Assembly (NCBI RefSeq): GCF_029946505.1 | Contig: NZ_JARZHG010000010.1 | Location: 124,001 to 188,000, forward strand | Reading direction: 5' to 3' | Origin: Polyangium sp. y55x31 | GTDB lineage: Bacteria > Myxococcota_A > Polyangia > Polyangiales > Polyangiaceae | DNA: 64,000 bases | Shown here: positions 26,701 to 34,280 of the stretch, piece after piece | Layout: every line of letters starts with the position of its first letter | Position numbering within the stretch: the stretch's first letter is position 1 | The notes under the pieces: model-generated | Told to the model about the DNA's origin: nothing | Database searches by the model: none | The model's input: only the letters and a program-made list of their open reading frames with translations | Position numbers and translations under genes: made by a program

Positions 26701-27623
26701 CGCGGGGCGACGCGTTCGTCTTTCGGGTGGAGGACACGGGCCCGGGGATTGCTCCCGCGGACCTCGCGCGGATCTTCGATCCCTTCGAGCAGGCCGGCGA
26801 TCGGGGGGCGCGCGCCGAGGGCGCCGGCCTCGGGCTCGCCATCAGCCGCAGGATCGTGGAGCAAATGGGCGGCCGCCTCGACGTCACGAGTGTCCCGGGC
26901 GAGGGGAGCACGTTCACGGTGACGCTCCGGCTGCCGGTGATCGCCGAACGAGCGCCGACCGGCGACACGGGCTCGGACGAGGTGATCACCGGATACGCGG
27001 GGACGCGGCGGGTCGTCCTCGTCGTCGACGACAACGAGGGGAATCGATCCTTCTTGCGGGACGCCCTGGTCCCGCTCGGATTCGAGGTCGTCCTGGCCGA
27101 GGATGGCGCGGGGGCGTTATCGACCCTCGCGGTGCAGCGCCCCGACCTCGTGATCCTCGACCTCGCTTTGCCGGACATCGGGGGCCCCGAGGTCGCGCGG
27201 CGCATTCGAACCACCCCCTCCCTGGCCGGTTTGCCCCTCGTCGCGTCCTCGGCGAGCGTGGACGAGGCGCAGCAGAGGCGCGCCAAGGACGCCGGCTGCG
27301 ACGAATTCCTCCCCAAGCCCGTACGCCTGCCGGCCCTTTTCGAGGTCCTCGCGCGGCGGCTCGATCTCGAGTGGATTCGTGGTCCGCGGGGCACGACCGA
27401 AGAAACGAAAGAGACCACGCCCCCGATCGAGCCGCCCGCCGACGTGATGACGGAGCTCCTCGATCTCGCGGAGCGGGGGCGCATTCCCGAGCTCTTGCAA
27501 AGGCTCGATGCGATCGAAGCGGAGGACGCGCGGCTCTCCGCGTGGGTGGCCGAGGTGCGGGCCCTGGCAGAGTCGTTCCAGCTCCGCGAGCTTTGCGCCG
27601 CGCTCGCGCCGCGCCTCACCTAG
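23724..27623 (+). CDS. Hybrid histidine kinase with two-component propeller sensor
   Basis: 1299 residues. A signal peptide (RLVAVLGIALAATPA) precedes a periplasmic sensor of repeated reg_prop strands (LWVGTQGGVASYDG, LWVGTDGGGIARLADG and others), then a Y_Y_Y domain (AGAYTFQVWGRDHAG). One membrane helix follows (AYLGYAVLASALVHGGM), then HisKA with H858 in MSHELRTPLNG. The HATPase_c has LLGNAVKF, VEDTGPGIA and GAGLGLAISRR. The receiver has D1146 in VILDLALP and KPV. A short helical tail (AERGRIPELLQRLDAIEAED) may be a degenerate Hpt-like helix pair. It is a one-protein phosphorelay of the Bacteroidetes-like hybrid type, often tied to polysaccharide sensing. It lies 69 bases after the giant ATPase gene and may be cotranscribed. 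Confidence 0.92.
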   Translation: MIRRLVAVLGIALAATPARTSFATPDIEARGVPWIRAFGIDDGIPQNTVEAIGFDTAGRLWVGTQGGVASYDGRRFTPLALPPAQTSGWVQSIGATRDGAVWFGMFTGHVLRYAEGTFTRFGADEGLTSQREVVALVEAPSPSRDGLTLWAGTLDGLYRFEGARFSRVDLGPALGRVDVRALSPGALPSGEPTLWVGTGRGLMHCEDVRCAPVSPLAKAEVPPDEVVTALLASVDEALRPVLWVGTRKGLVRYAEGRWEFVAASGAALPGQVIRALAETVSGSGKRTLWVGTDGGGIARLADGVWTTLTKKTSTLPDDYLNTLVVGRGAGGARTLWIGTEMGGLGRLRHDGWVGFTERNAGVPGSVRGVAEVTPSGGAPEIWLIVGNQMLRSSEAGFVPVLSPEASAELSPLLAFVLPSRHAPGVVWTGGFNKGLHRWSDGKLETFTRKNSSLPYEVVYAASESLDGRSLWVGTTAGAARLDAVGSGPVFKESREGLVHDNLLAIVETARLGGGTTTWFGTTKGLSRLDDGAWRTYTSANAPLGADLVATLSEIRDARGARSLWIGTVGGGVARYDLDAEAWLATLNETSSPALPDSTVSSVRADALGRVYLGTNRGVARLTPRAPTPEDPAPYSVYVFTREDGLPGEECNGSASWLDSRGRIWIGSIDGAAVFDPAEEIPDLDASPLVTAARAADSALLLSPGASLAWDQNTVSFDYALLHFSHERSTRYRTQMLGFDASPSAWTADTKVRYTNLPAGAYTFQVWGRDHAGAVAGPSAIAFEVRPAPWRTWWAYLGYAVLASALVHGGMRFRLRALARRNEELEKVVEERTAELLAAKEAADAANRAKSSFLASMSHELRTPLNGILGYAELLARSPRLPWKEVLAGLGVVQRSGEHLLALIDDVLDLARIEAGKMDLAPAEVHLPALLRSVADLCQVRATQKGIDFHYVPAEDAPSWVRLDEKRFTQVLLNLLGNAVKFTREGSVTLRVEARGDAFVFRVEDTGPGIAPADLARIFDPFEQAGDRGARAEGAGLGLAISRRIVEQMGGRLDVTSVPGEGSTFTVTLRLPVIAERAPTGDTGSDEVITGYAGTRRVVLVVDDNEGNRSFLRDALVPLGFEVVLAEDGAGALSTLAVQRPDLVILDLALPDIGGPEVARRIRTTPSLAGLPLVASSASVDEAQQRRAKDAGCDEFLPKPVRLPALFEVLARRLDLEWIRGPRGTTEETKETTPPIEPPADVMTELLDLAERGRIPELLQRLDAIEAEDARLSAWVAEVRALAESFQLRELCAALAPRLT

Positions 27624-27664
27624 TCGTTCTGGCCGCTCGCGTGCAGGGCGAGCGCGGAGGGTGC

Positions 27665-27900
27665 CCTGCGGCGCCGCAGGATGGGGGGCGCAGAGCGCGT
27701 TCGGGGACCTCGGGCGCGGCAGAATGGGAGACGGCCTCGCGGAGGGGAACCTGCGGCGCCCGAGGTCGGCGTTCCCGGAGCGGGATCGGCGAGCTTGGGC
27801 GGTGTGAATCGGGTGCGGGTGAGCCCGGAGGGCGGCCTCTGGCGCCGCAGGGGGCAGGACGCGCCCGGGGATCGGCGGTCCACAGCGCCCGAGGTCGGCG
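27665..27900. repeat. Palindrome-rich intergenic segment
   Basis: Contains a perfect 16-base palindrome CCTGCGGCGCCGCAGG at 27665-27680. The inverted pair GACCTCGGGCGC (27706-27717) and GCGCCCGAGGTC (27756-27767) follows, and the latter recurs in GCGCCCGAGGTCGGCG at 27885-27900. GGCGCCGCAGG also recurs near 27841. The 460-base gap (27624-28087) between convergent genes has no believable gene. It may act in termination or be a degenerate repeat; this is inference. Confidence 0.5.
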
Positions 27901-28087
27901 GGCGCGCAAGCGGGGGCCGGGTCGCGGCGGCGCAGGAGGCGATTCGCGGGGTGCGACCGCGATCTTGCGGGGACGCGTGGCGCGCGGGGAACGGCGTCGA
28001 CGGCGTCAGGGGCAAAGTCCTACAGGAGGCGCGCGAGGCCACGGCGGATGGGGATTGATATCGTCCTGGATCACCCGCCCGACGGCC

Positions 28088-29707
28088 TCATCTCATGAAG
28101 TTGTCGAGCACCTTCCCGACCTCGTCGAAGGCGCTCATGTTGTCCATGGGCCTCTCGCCGAACTGCTGCTTCATGAAGCCGGTCCGCGCCTCGATGAACT
28201 TCCCCAGGAGGAGCGTCTTGTCCTGCCCATCCGCGTGCTTCGGCCATTCGGAGCCCGTGGAGGACGACGGCGTACCGGTGCGGGCGAACTCGAACCAGTA
28301 TTCGCTGACGCGGCTCGCGACCTCCTCGTCGGTCGCGGTGACCGCGAGCGGGGTGTCCGGGGAGCCCGGCGGAAAGGGCGGGGCGAAGGCGAGCGTGTTC
28401 ATGGTGAACGCGACGTCGTCGCCGTGACGTGTCCCGTCGGGGACCGTGGCGCGGTGGTTCTCCGCGGTGTAGTCGAAGTAATACCGCCAAACGTTCGCGC
28501 GCTGCTTGGCGTGCGCCTCCGCGATCTTGTAGGTCGTCACCGTGAAGAACGCGTCGCGCGCCAGGCGCCGGCCGAGGATGGGCTTCAGGGCCAGGACATC
28601 CTGCCGCTCCGCGAGGTCCGGGTAGTAATACCTCACGGCCCCGATCTTGTGCTCGGGCGCCATTTCGAAGATCAGCCCCGCGGGCACGATGTCGAGCACC
28701 ACGCTCCCATCGTCGCTGGTGTTGCCGATGATGAGCGGCAGCGGCGCCGCCTCGCCCTTCAGGAAGCTGTCGATCACCCCGGCCTCATTGGGGAGCACGT
28801 CGTCTCCGGTGATCGCGACGGGCGAATTCGAGGTCCCCTTGAGTTGCTCCTTGGTGAACTCGCCGTCGATGTTGACGATCCTGCGCGCGTCGATACCGCG
28901 GAGCTGCTCGGCGGTCGCCGTCGAACCGTCCGCGAGACCGAGGAGCAGGCCCGCGAGCTTTTCGCCGCGCGCGCGCGCCTGCGCCTGGGTGGCGTCCGGA
29001 TTCCTGTACACGCTCTGCGCGATCCCCCGGTGGAAGAGGGGCTTTTCCCGCTGCGTGACGAGCGGCGAGGTGAAGAGCGCGAGGACGCTCCTCGCCCCGG
29101 CGGATTGACCGAAGATGGTCACGTTGTCGGGATCGCCGCCGAACTTCTCGATGTTTCGTTGCACCCACTCGAGCGCGGCGACCTGATCGAGCAGCCCGAA
29201 GTTGTTCACCCGGAGCTCCCCTTCACGGCGCTCGGCGTCGAGCGCGGGGTGCGCAAAAAAGCCGAGGGCGCCGAGCCGGTAATTGATGCTGACGAGGATC
29301 ACGCCCCGCTTCACCAGGGGCGCGCCATGATACACAGGCAGCCTTCCGGCGCCGAAGATGTAGGCGCCGCCGTGGATCCACACCATGACCGGGAGCTTTC
29401 CGGCGCCCGCGTCGGGCGGGGGGGTCCAGACGTTGAGGTAAAGGCAGTCCTCGGACATGGGGTACGGATCGCCGCCCCCCAGCTCGATGCACTGCTGCCG
29501 ATTCTGCCAGCAAGTCGGCGCCTCCTCCTTCGACGGGTGACGCGTCTCGGTCCAGGGCGTGACCGGCCGCGGCGGTCGCCAGCGGAGGTCTCCCACGGGC
29601 GGCTCCGCGTAGGGGATGCCCTTGTACGCGACGACGTCGTGATCGAGGACGCCCTGGATCGGACCCTCGGCCGTGTGGATGATGGGCAGGTTGGTGTTGA
29701 TCGACAT
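28088..29707 (-). CDS. Type-B carboxylesterase (para-nitrobenzyl esterase family)
   Basis: 539 residues, typical length for the family. Signatures: EDCLYLNVWTP, oxyanion hole IHGGAY (112-116), and nucleophile S202 in IFGQSAGA. The probable catalytic His is in GTRHGDDV near the C-terminus. A candidate Cys pair around DCLYLN matches the conserved disulphide position of this family. No clear signal peptide is present, so cytoplasmic or non-classically exported. The next gene upstream on the same strand is a LIP-type lipase ending 38 bases before this start, so the two esterases probably share a transcript. Likely hydrolyses carboxylic esters of broad range. Confidence 0.92.
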   Translation of the reverse strand: MSINTNLPIIHTAEGPIQGVLDHDVVAYKGIPYAEPPVGDLRWRPPRPVTPWTETRHPSKEEAPTCWQNRQQCIELGGGDPYPMSEDCLYLNVWTPPPDAGAGKLPVMVWIHGGAYIFGAGRLPVYHGAPLVKRGVILVSINYRLGALGFFAHPALDAERREGELRVNNFGLLDQVAALEWVQRNIEKFGGDPDNVTIFGQSAGARSVLALFTSPLVTQREKPLFHRGIAQSVYRNPDATQAQARARGEKLAGLLLGLADGSTATAEQLRGIDARRIVNIDGEFTKEQLKGTSNSPVAITGDDVLPNEAGVIDSFLKGEAAPLPLIIGNTSDDGSVVLDIVPAGLIFEMAPEHKIGAVRYYYPDLAERQDVLALKPILGRRLARDAFFTVTTYKIAEAHAKQRANVWRYYFDYTAENHRATVPDGTRHGDDVAFTMNTLAFAPPFPPGSPDTPLAVTATDEEVASRVSEYWFEFARTGTPSSSTGSEWPKHADGQDKTLLLGKFIEARTGFMKQQFGERPMDNMSAFDEVGKVLDNFMR

Positions 29708-29744
29708 TCGTTCGACTCCCTTCGCGCTGATCTGTGAAATACCC

Positions 29745-30926
29745 TCAACGTTCGGTCACGAGCTTGGCCTCGACCCACGCGAGGAGCTCCGGCGCGTCCG
29801 TCTCCACCGTGCCGAAATGGTACCCGAGGCGCTCGGGATCGTGGGTCTGCGAGACGTATTCTTTTTTCGTGTAGAGCCGGTATTCGACCCGTTCCGGGTT
29901 TGTCGTTTTGAGCTGGGTCACGAGCGGCGTCGTGAAGCTCTCCCAGATACGTTCGTCGGCCTCGGCCTGCGTGATCCGGATCGGCGCGTGGATCTCGAGA
30001 TTGGGATGCATGCGCTCGAGCTCCCGGGTGAGCGCATGCAGGCTCGGGTTGTCCTTGTTCTTGAGGAGGTTCGTCCCCTTGATACCGCCGAAGGAGTCCG
30101 GCTCGGCCAATCCCGCGCGCGGCCTCGATTCGACGTGGTGGAAGACGGCATAGGCTTCCGGGGTGAGCACCTCGGAGGGCTGGATGCTCGGGTCGCCGGC
30201 GATGGCGCCCGTGAGGAAGAGCGCGGTGAAGGCGAATCCGGGCCGGGGCTCGTCGATGTCACGGACGCCGAAGAAGAGATCCTTGATGCCGGAGGCGGGC
30301 GCGAGGGCCGCGACGCAGCGGAGGTCGAGCTCGGGCGTCCACGTGGGCGCGTGATGGGCGCCGAAGAGCGCCGCCTGGCCGCCCTGGGAGTGGCCGACGA
30401 TCGCGAGGCGCGCGCTGATTTCGGGGTGGAGCTTCCGCGCCGCGCGCACGATGTCGAGGATGCCCCGCGCCTGGGATTCGCCGAGGAGGTACGGGTGCCG
30501 GCCGTAGGTGCCGAGGCCCTCGTAATCGGTCATCACCACGGCCCAGCCCTTTTCGAGGAACTGATTCAGCAGGGCGTGGGGATGCTGGTTCCAGAGGTGG
30601 GCGGGGCACCTCGGATTGTCACGCGACGGCGCGCAATCATCGGCGCTGCCGATCGTGCCGTGCGCCCAGGAGACCACGGGATACCCGCCGCGCGGCGGAT
30701 CGGCCTTGGGCAATGCGACGATGCCGGAGACCGCGATGGGACGCCCGTGCACGTCGCGGGATCGGTAGAGCACGACCTCGTTGCTCTTCGCCGCGGCGAG
30801 CGCGGCCACGCCTCCGAGCGGGCGGGACCAGATCACCTCGCCATGCTCGCCTTCGAGCAGCACGTACGGAGGATAATAAAAAGAGTCGCCCTCGGGGGCG
30901 AGGGGGAGCGGGGTTATCGTGGGCAT
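29745..30926 (-). CDS. Secretory lipase (LIP)-like alpha/beta hydrolase
   Basis: 393 residues. It fits the LIP family first described from yeast secretory lipases: SWAHGTIG in the oxyanion region, a GWAVVMTDYEGLGT segment, and nucleophile S180 in VGHSQGGQAA. The C-terminal acid/His pair is less clear, the His perhaps in LGYHFG. No signal peptide is visible. The start is preceded by a strong site GGAGAAGG, and directly upstream of that lies a perfect 12-bp hairpin (30940-30966) in the presumed leader. Probably the first gene of a two-gene esterase operon. Confidence 0.85.
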   Translation of the reverse strand: MPTITPLPLAPEGDSFYYPPYVLLEGEHGEVIWSRPLGGVAALAAAKSNEVVLYRSRDVHGRPIAVSGIVALPKADPPRGGYPVVSWAHGTIGSADDCAPSRDNPRCPAHLWNQHPHALLNQFLEKGWAVVMTDYEGLGTYGRHPYLLGESQARGILDIVRAARKLHPEISARLAIVGHSQGGQAALFGAHHAPTWTPELDLRCVAALAPASGIKDLFFGVRDIDEPRPGFAFTALFLTGAIAGDPSIQPSEVLTPEAYAVFHHVESRPRAGLAEPDSFGGIKGTNLLKNKDNPSLHALTRELERMHPNLEIHAPIRITQAEADERIWESFTTPLVTQLKTTNPERVEYRLYTKKEYVSQTHDPERLGYHFGTVETDAPELLAWVEAKLVTER

Positions 30927-30939
30927 GGGTATCCTTCTC

Positions 30940-30966
30940 CCCCTCTCCCGCGGCGCGGGAGAGGGG
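30940..30966. repeat. Perfect 12-bp hairpin abutting the lipase ribosome site (REP-like)
   Basis: CCCCTCTCCCGC, loop GGC, GCGGGAGAGGGG. The following GGGTTGAGGAGACGGGGGT resembles the downstream part of the widespread GGGAGAGG-type REP sequences of other bacteria (from memory). In the minus-strand mRNA it would end directly against the GGAGAAGG ribosome site of the gene starting at 30926. Confidence 0.65.
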
Positions 30967-30999
30967 ACGGGGGTTGAGGAGACGGGGGTGTGGGAATCG

Positions 31000-31146
31000 T
31001 CAGGCCTTGACCCGCTTCAAGGGGGCGACGGCCTCCGCCGGGGCCGGCGCCCATCCGGCGGGCGGCGGGAGGAGCGGGATCCGGCTCATGTTCGTGCCGT
31101 CCGAGCCGGGTGTAGCCGTCGCCGAAGCCGTGCCTCGGTCACTCAT
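31000..31146 (-). CDS. Possible 48-residue Pro/Ala-rich small protein
   Basis: Frame from ATG 31146 to TGA 31000, upstream of the lipase operon and divergent from the gene at 31183. The C-terminal half is Pro/Ala-rich (MSRIPLLPPPAGWAPAPAEA), with a charged PLKRVKA end. The first half is Ser/Thr/Gly/Ala-rich. No clear ribosome site is visible. It could be a leader peptide, a small secreted or modified peptide, or an accidental frame. The composition differs from the Arg-rich accidental frames around it. Low confidence. Confidence 0.3.
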   Translation of the reverse strand: MSDRGTASATATPGSDGTNMSRIPLLPPPAGWAPAPAEAVAPLKRVKA

Positions 31147-31182
31147 GGGCGAGAGGGATACCAGGCCCGAGTCGCCCGGGAC

Positions 31183-31788
31183 ATGGGACCAAAGTCCTAC
31201 ATGCCTCGCGAGCACGTCGAAGAGCTCGCGGAGCCGGGGAAAAAACGCGAGCTTTGGGCCGTCCCGGGGGCCGGCGAGCCCGTGCTCGTCGGGACGAATC
31301 CGAGCCCCAACTGGTATCCCAGGCGGTCGGGCGCGGGCTTTCTGTTCGAGCTCGATCATGACGGCGCGGTCGGCACGCTGGGGACCTGGACGCTGGAGGG
31401 TGGTTTTTCTCCGCTCCTCGCGGATTCCGCGGGGACCTGGGGATCGTTCAGCGACTATTTCGCGGCGCTCGCGGACGTGCAGGAGGATGTCGGGACGCTC
31501 GTCGTGTACGACAGGACGAACCTGGCCGAAGCTCTTCGGGTCCCGCGCGTCCACCGCGCGAGCCCGACCTTTGCACGCCAGGTGCTCGCCCTCGGCTATG
31601 TCCACGACTGGGACGACGCGCTCGGGGCAGGCACCTTCGGGGTCTGGATCCCGTACACCGGACAGCAGATCGACGTCGATACGGGCGTCACTGAATTCGA
31701 AGAGCTCGTCTGGCCCGAGCCCGGCATCGTCTACGCCGTGCGCACGCCCGAACGCGCGGGCATCTGGACAGCCTATCCGGACCTCTAG
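31183..31788 (+). CDS. Uncharacterised soluble protein
   Basis: About 201 residues from the ATG at 31183, or 195 from the ATG at 31201 (MPREHVEEL); the frame runs further upstream, but that part is Arg/Gly-rich and unlike protein. The body has well-formed beta segments (GFLFELDHDGAVGTLGTWTL, VGTLVVYDRTNLAEALRVPR, GTFGVWIPYTGQQ). No signal peptide, membrane segment or catalytic motif is visible. I do not recognise the family. Neighbours (esterases, a C1A protease) give little guidance. Confidence 0.65.
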   Translation: MGPKSYMPREHVEELAEPGKKRELWAVPGAGEPVLVGTNPSPNWYPRRSGAGFLFELDHDGAVGTLGTWTLEGGFSPLLADSAGTWGSFSDYFAALADVQEDVGTLVVYDRTNLAEALRVPRVHRASPTFARQVLALGYVHDWDDALGAGTFGVWIPYTGQQIDVDTGVTEFEELVWPEPGIVYAVRTPERAGIWTAYPDL

Positions 31789-31898
31789 CCATCGGCCCCC
31801 GCCCCCTTCCATGATGCGCGGGCCGCTCGTCGCGGGCGCCTGGAGGGCCGTCGCCGGTTTGTTGCAGGTCGGACCAACACCTGCGCACACTCGCGCTC

Positions 31899-32141
31899 AT
31901 GCAGGTCTCGTTCAGCGCACCTTGTACCGAACGCGAGGCACAGATCATCCGCGCCGTGCTGATTGTTTATGACACGGCGCTCCGGGCGTCGGTCATCGGA
32001 CGCGCAGGGCACGTCGACGACGAGGCGGCGAAGACCATTGAAGAGCAGGTGATGAAGCTCGCGCGCGAATGTTTTCCCGACATTCACATCAGGCCGCTCG
32101 CGCCTGCGCCCCTGGAGGGCGACGAGCCGCAAACGCCCTGA
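31899..32141 (+). CDS. Small uncharacterised protein (80 residues)
   Basis: Starts at ATG 31899. Composition is balanced, with a predicted helix-strand pattern (EREAQIIRAVLIVYDTALRA, EEQVMKLARECFPDIHIRPL). It ends 10 bases before the convergent C1A protease stop. No motif recognised. The natural amino-acid use and lack of Arg bias make it more likely real than accidental. Confidence 0.5.
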   Translation: MQVSFSAPCTEREAQIIRAVLIVYDTALRASVIGRAGHVDDEAAKTIEEQVMKLARECFPDIHIRPLAPAPLEGDEPQTP

Positions 32142-32151
32142 GCTCCGACGG

Positions 32152-33456
32152 TCAGAAGCCGCTTGGAACGGCCACGCACTGGCCGGGGACGAGCAGGTTC
32201 GGCACCGTGCCTGCGGGGCAATTGCCGATCGGCGGGAGGCCACTCGGCGGAGGGATCGCGCCGGGGGAAGGAACCGCGCCGCCGCCCGGGAGGGGCAGGC
32301 ATACCCCGAAGACGGCGGTTTGCCCCTGGGGGCAGCTCGTCACGGGCATGTTCGGGGCCGGCGGCATCGAGGGCGGTACGTACGGCGCGCCCGCCGCGTC
32401 GCTCACGCGGACGCGGTAGGCGTGGAGCAGGTGTGTTCGGAGCATCGATTCGGGGATCCAGAGATACCCGCCGAGCCCCCACTCCGGCCCCCAGCTATTC
32501 TGGAACAAGAACTCCCGCCCCGTCGGCCCCGTGCGGTAGCCCTGGAGCACCACCGCGTGGCCGATGCCGTCCTGGCGCGGATAGTAGGGCAGATATCCCG
32601 ATCGCACGCTGTCCCAGTCCCACGCTTGCCGGTTGAACGCGAGCGCGATCCACACGGCCTCCCCCTCCGCCAGGAGGAGCGCCATCTGGTCGACGTCGTC
32701 GCCATCCATGTATTCGAGCGCGTCGATGCGGTAGGTGCCCATGGAGTCGGCGCGCGCGCGCTCCGACAGGAGCATCGGGTCGTTCACGCCGGAGCCCGGG
32801 ACGACGCCCGCATCGGACTGGCAATATCCGCCATGTTGCGGCGAGGCGATGCGGCAGGCCTTCACCTTGTCGAAGGGCCACACCGGATCGACCGCGAGCG
32901 CGCGGCCCTTGAGGGCGCCAAGGTCGTTCGGCTGCGTGTAGGTCGCGAAGACATGGAGGGGCGACACGACGTCGTAACGTCCGCGCCGCCGGATCGCGTT
33001 GTCCATCACGGACGACATCGCGAACCCCGAGCACGCCCCGACCGGGTTCTGGTCCTTCACCGGTCCCGTCAGCCCTTGCGCGCGGTGGTCCACCTGGCCC
33101 GGCAGCGAGCCTGCCGCGATCGCCCTGGGCACGTAGGCGACGGCGTTCGTGGCCGTCCGGATCGCCGCGCAATCGATGAGCCGCGTCACCTCGGGCGGCA
33201 GGCCCGGCAGCGGGCACGGGATGTTCTTTTGCGCCGCGATGATCAAGTCCAGCATCGCCGAGCCGAGCGCCGGCTGCGCTGGTTGCGCCTGCGGATAGGG
33301 CTGCGGATACGGCTGCGGGTAGGGCTGCGTCGCGTAGGGCTGCGGCGGCGGCGCGGGCGGCGGGCTCTTCGAGCAGGCCGCGAGCAGCGAGACCGTGAGC
33401 GCGAGTGCCCGCGGCGGGAGGCGGCGGTTGCGGTCGGAGCGGGGCGAGCTCGGCAT
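32152..33456 (-). CDS. Lipid-anchored papain-family (C1A) cysteine protease
   Basis: 434 residues. A lipoprotein signal ends in LLAAC (C28), followed by a Pro-rich linker with PYPQ repeats. The papain fold has all active-site residues: Q136 and C142 in VKDQNPVGACSGFA, H300 in DGIGHAVVLQGY, and N320 in FQNSWGPEWGLGGY. The usual CGSCW box is relaxed to VGACSGF. A short Cys-containing, Pro-rich tail (CPQGQTAVFGVCLPLPGGG) follows, perhaps a surface linker. No inhibitor-like propeptide is obvious between the linker and catalytic domain. It probably works on the cell surface or is released in predation; the predatory role is inference. Confidence 0.9.
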   Translation of the reverse strand: MPSSPRSDRNRRLPPRALALTVSLLAACSKSPPPAPPPQPYATQPYPQPYPQPYPQAQPAQPALGSAMLDLIIAAQKNIPCPLPGLPPEVTRLIDCAAIRTATNAVAYVPRAIAAGSLPGQVDHRAQGLTGPVKDQNPVGACSGFAMSSVMDNAIRRRGRYDVVSPLHVFATYTQPNDLGALKGRALAVDPVWPFDKVKACRIASPQHGGYCQSDAGVVPGSGVNDPMLLSERARADSMGTYRIDALEYMDGDDVDQMALLLAEGEAVWIALAFNRQAWDWDSVRSGYLPYYPRQDGIGHAVVLQGYRTGPTGREFLFQNSWGPEWGLGGYLWIPESMLRTHLLHAYRVRVSDAAGAPYVPPSMPPAPNMPVTSCPQGQTAVFGVCLPLPGGGAVPSPGAIPPPSGLPPIGNCPAGTVPNLLVPGQCVAVPSGF

Positions 33457-33632
33457 ACGTACGGAAGAACGATGCGGGATGCCGGATGATACACGACGGG
33501 ACGATTTTCCGAGCGGGATCCGGCGCTTGCCGTGTCGCGTCTTCGGTTTTCCGTTCCCGCTCCCCTCCCCGCCTCCGTCGACCCTGTGCCGGGCGGGTTG
33601 ACGCTGTGCCGCCGGGTGGAGAAGCTCGCACC

Positions 33633-34208
33633 ATGAGAAGCGCGCTGATCGTCGGTGACCTCCAGGCCGGGGTTCTTGGCAACTACCCGTTCACGAAGGC
33701 CGTGGTGCCGCCGGTGATGGAACTGCTGCCGCGTGCTCGCGCGGCTGGGGTGCTGGTCGTGTTCGTGCGTACCGCGTTTCGGGCCAACGGCGCGGACCTG
33801 GCGGGTGAGGTCTTTGCGGCCTTCCACCGGGCCAGTGACCTGTTCCACGAGGGTTCGCCGGGTACGGAGGTCGCGCTGGAGGTCACCGCGGACGACGTCG
33901 TCGTGCTCAAGCGGCGCACGAGCGCGTTCGCGGGAACGGATCTCGATCTGGTGCTCCGCGCCCGCGGCGTGGACTCGCTCGCGCTCACCGGAGTCGCGAC
34001 GAGCGCCATGGTCGCGGCCACGCTGTACGACGCGTCGGACCGGGGCTACAAGCTGACCGTGCTCCGCGACGGGTGCGCTGACCAGGACCCGGCGGTGCAC
34101 GAGCTCCTCGTCAACACCGTCTTTCCCAACAGGGGAGCGGAGATCCTCACGTGCGCGGAGTGGCCAGCTCCTTCTCGAACCAGTGGTGCGCGTACGGCGC
34201 CCCGTTGA
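33633..34208 (+). CDS. Isochorismatase-like hydrolase lacking the nucleophilic Cys
   Basis: About 191 residues from the ATG at 33633; the open frame extends 228 bases upstream without protein character. The Rossmann-like isochorismatase fold is recognisable: catalytic Asp in VGDLQAG, Lys in VVLKRRTSAF, and the GVATS...V segment. Where cysteine hydrolases have Cys in TxxCV, this one reads TSAMV, so no thiol nucleophile is present. Related proteins with TSGVV in this place are known, so the loss is a subgroup feature rather than a fresh mutation. It may be inactive or act by another route. The tail (APSRTSGARTAPR) is unusual. Confidence 0.75.
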   Translation: MRSALIVGDLQAGVLGNYPFTKAVVPPVMELLPRARAAGVLVVFVRTAFRANGADLAGEVFAAFHRASDLFHEGSPGTEVALEVTADDVVVLKRRTSAFAGTDLDLVLRARGVDSLALTGVATSAMVAATLYDASDRGYKLTVLRDGCADQDPAVHELLVNTVFPNRGAEILTCAEWPAPSRTSGARTAPR

Positions 34209-34272
34209 ACGGCTCGACCTCGCGGTACCCCGCGGCGCTCGCCACGCTTGCCGGCGACATGACCGATTCGAG
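34147..34272 (-). pseudogene. C-terminal fragment of a GNAT acetyltransferase
   Basis: On the minus strand this encodes AAGYREVEPFNGAPYAHHWFEKEL followed by a stop at 34147, read here in two parts: AAGYREVEPFNG and APYAHHWFEKEL. Both match the typical end of GNAT acetyltransferases (AGYRE-x-PF, Y-x-HWFEK-L). The N-terminal acetyl-CoA-binding part is missing, and the next minus-strand gene ends at 34281, so the gene is truncated. It also overlaps the end of the isochorismatase-like gene. This marks a rearrangement point. Confidence 0.6.
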
Positions 34273-34280
34273 CGGGTCCA

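Noticed and set aside
24170..29737. Very long alternative open frames across the hybrid kinase and esterase region
   Set aside because: They are Arg/Gly/Ala-rich shadows caused by high GC third positions; the kinase and esterase frames carry all recognisable motifs.
31187..31196. GACCAAAGTC, resembling the core of the FixJ-associated motif
   Set aside because: It lacks the CCC/GGG flanks and lies at the start of a coding region, so it is probably chance.
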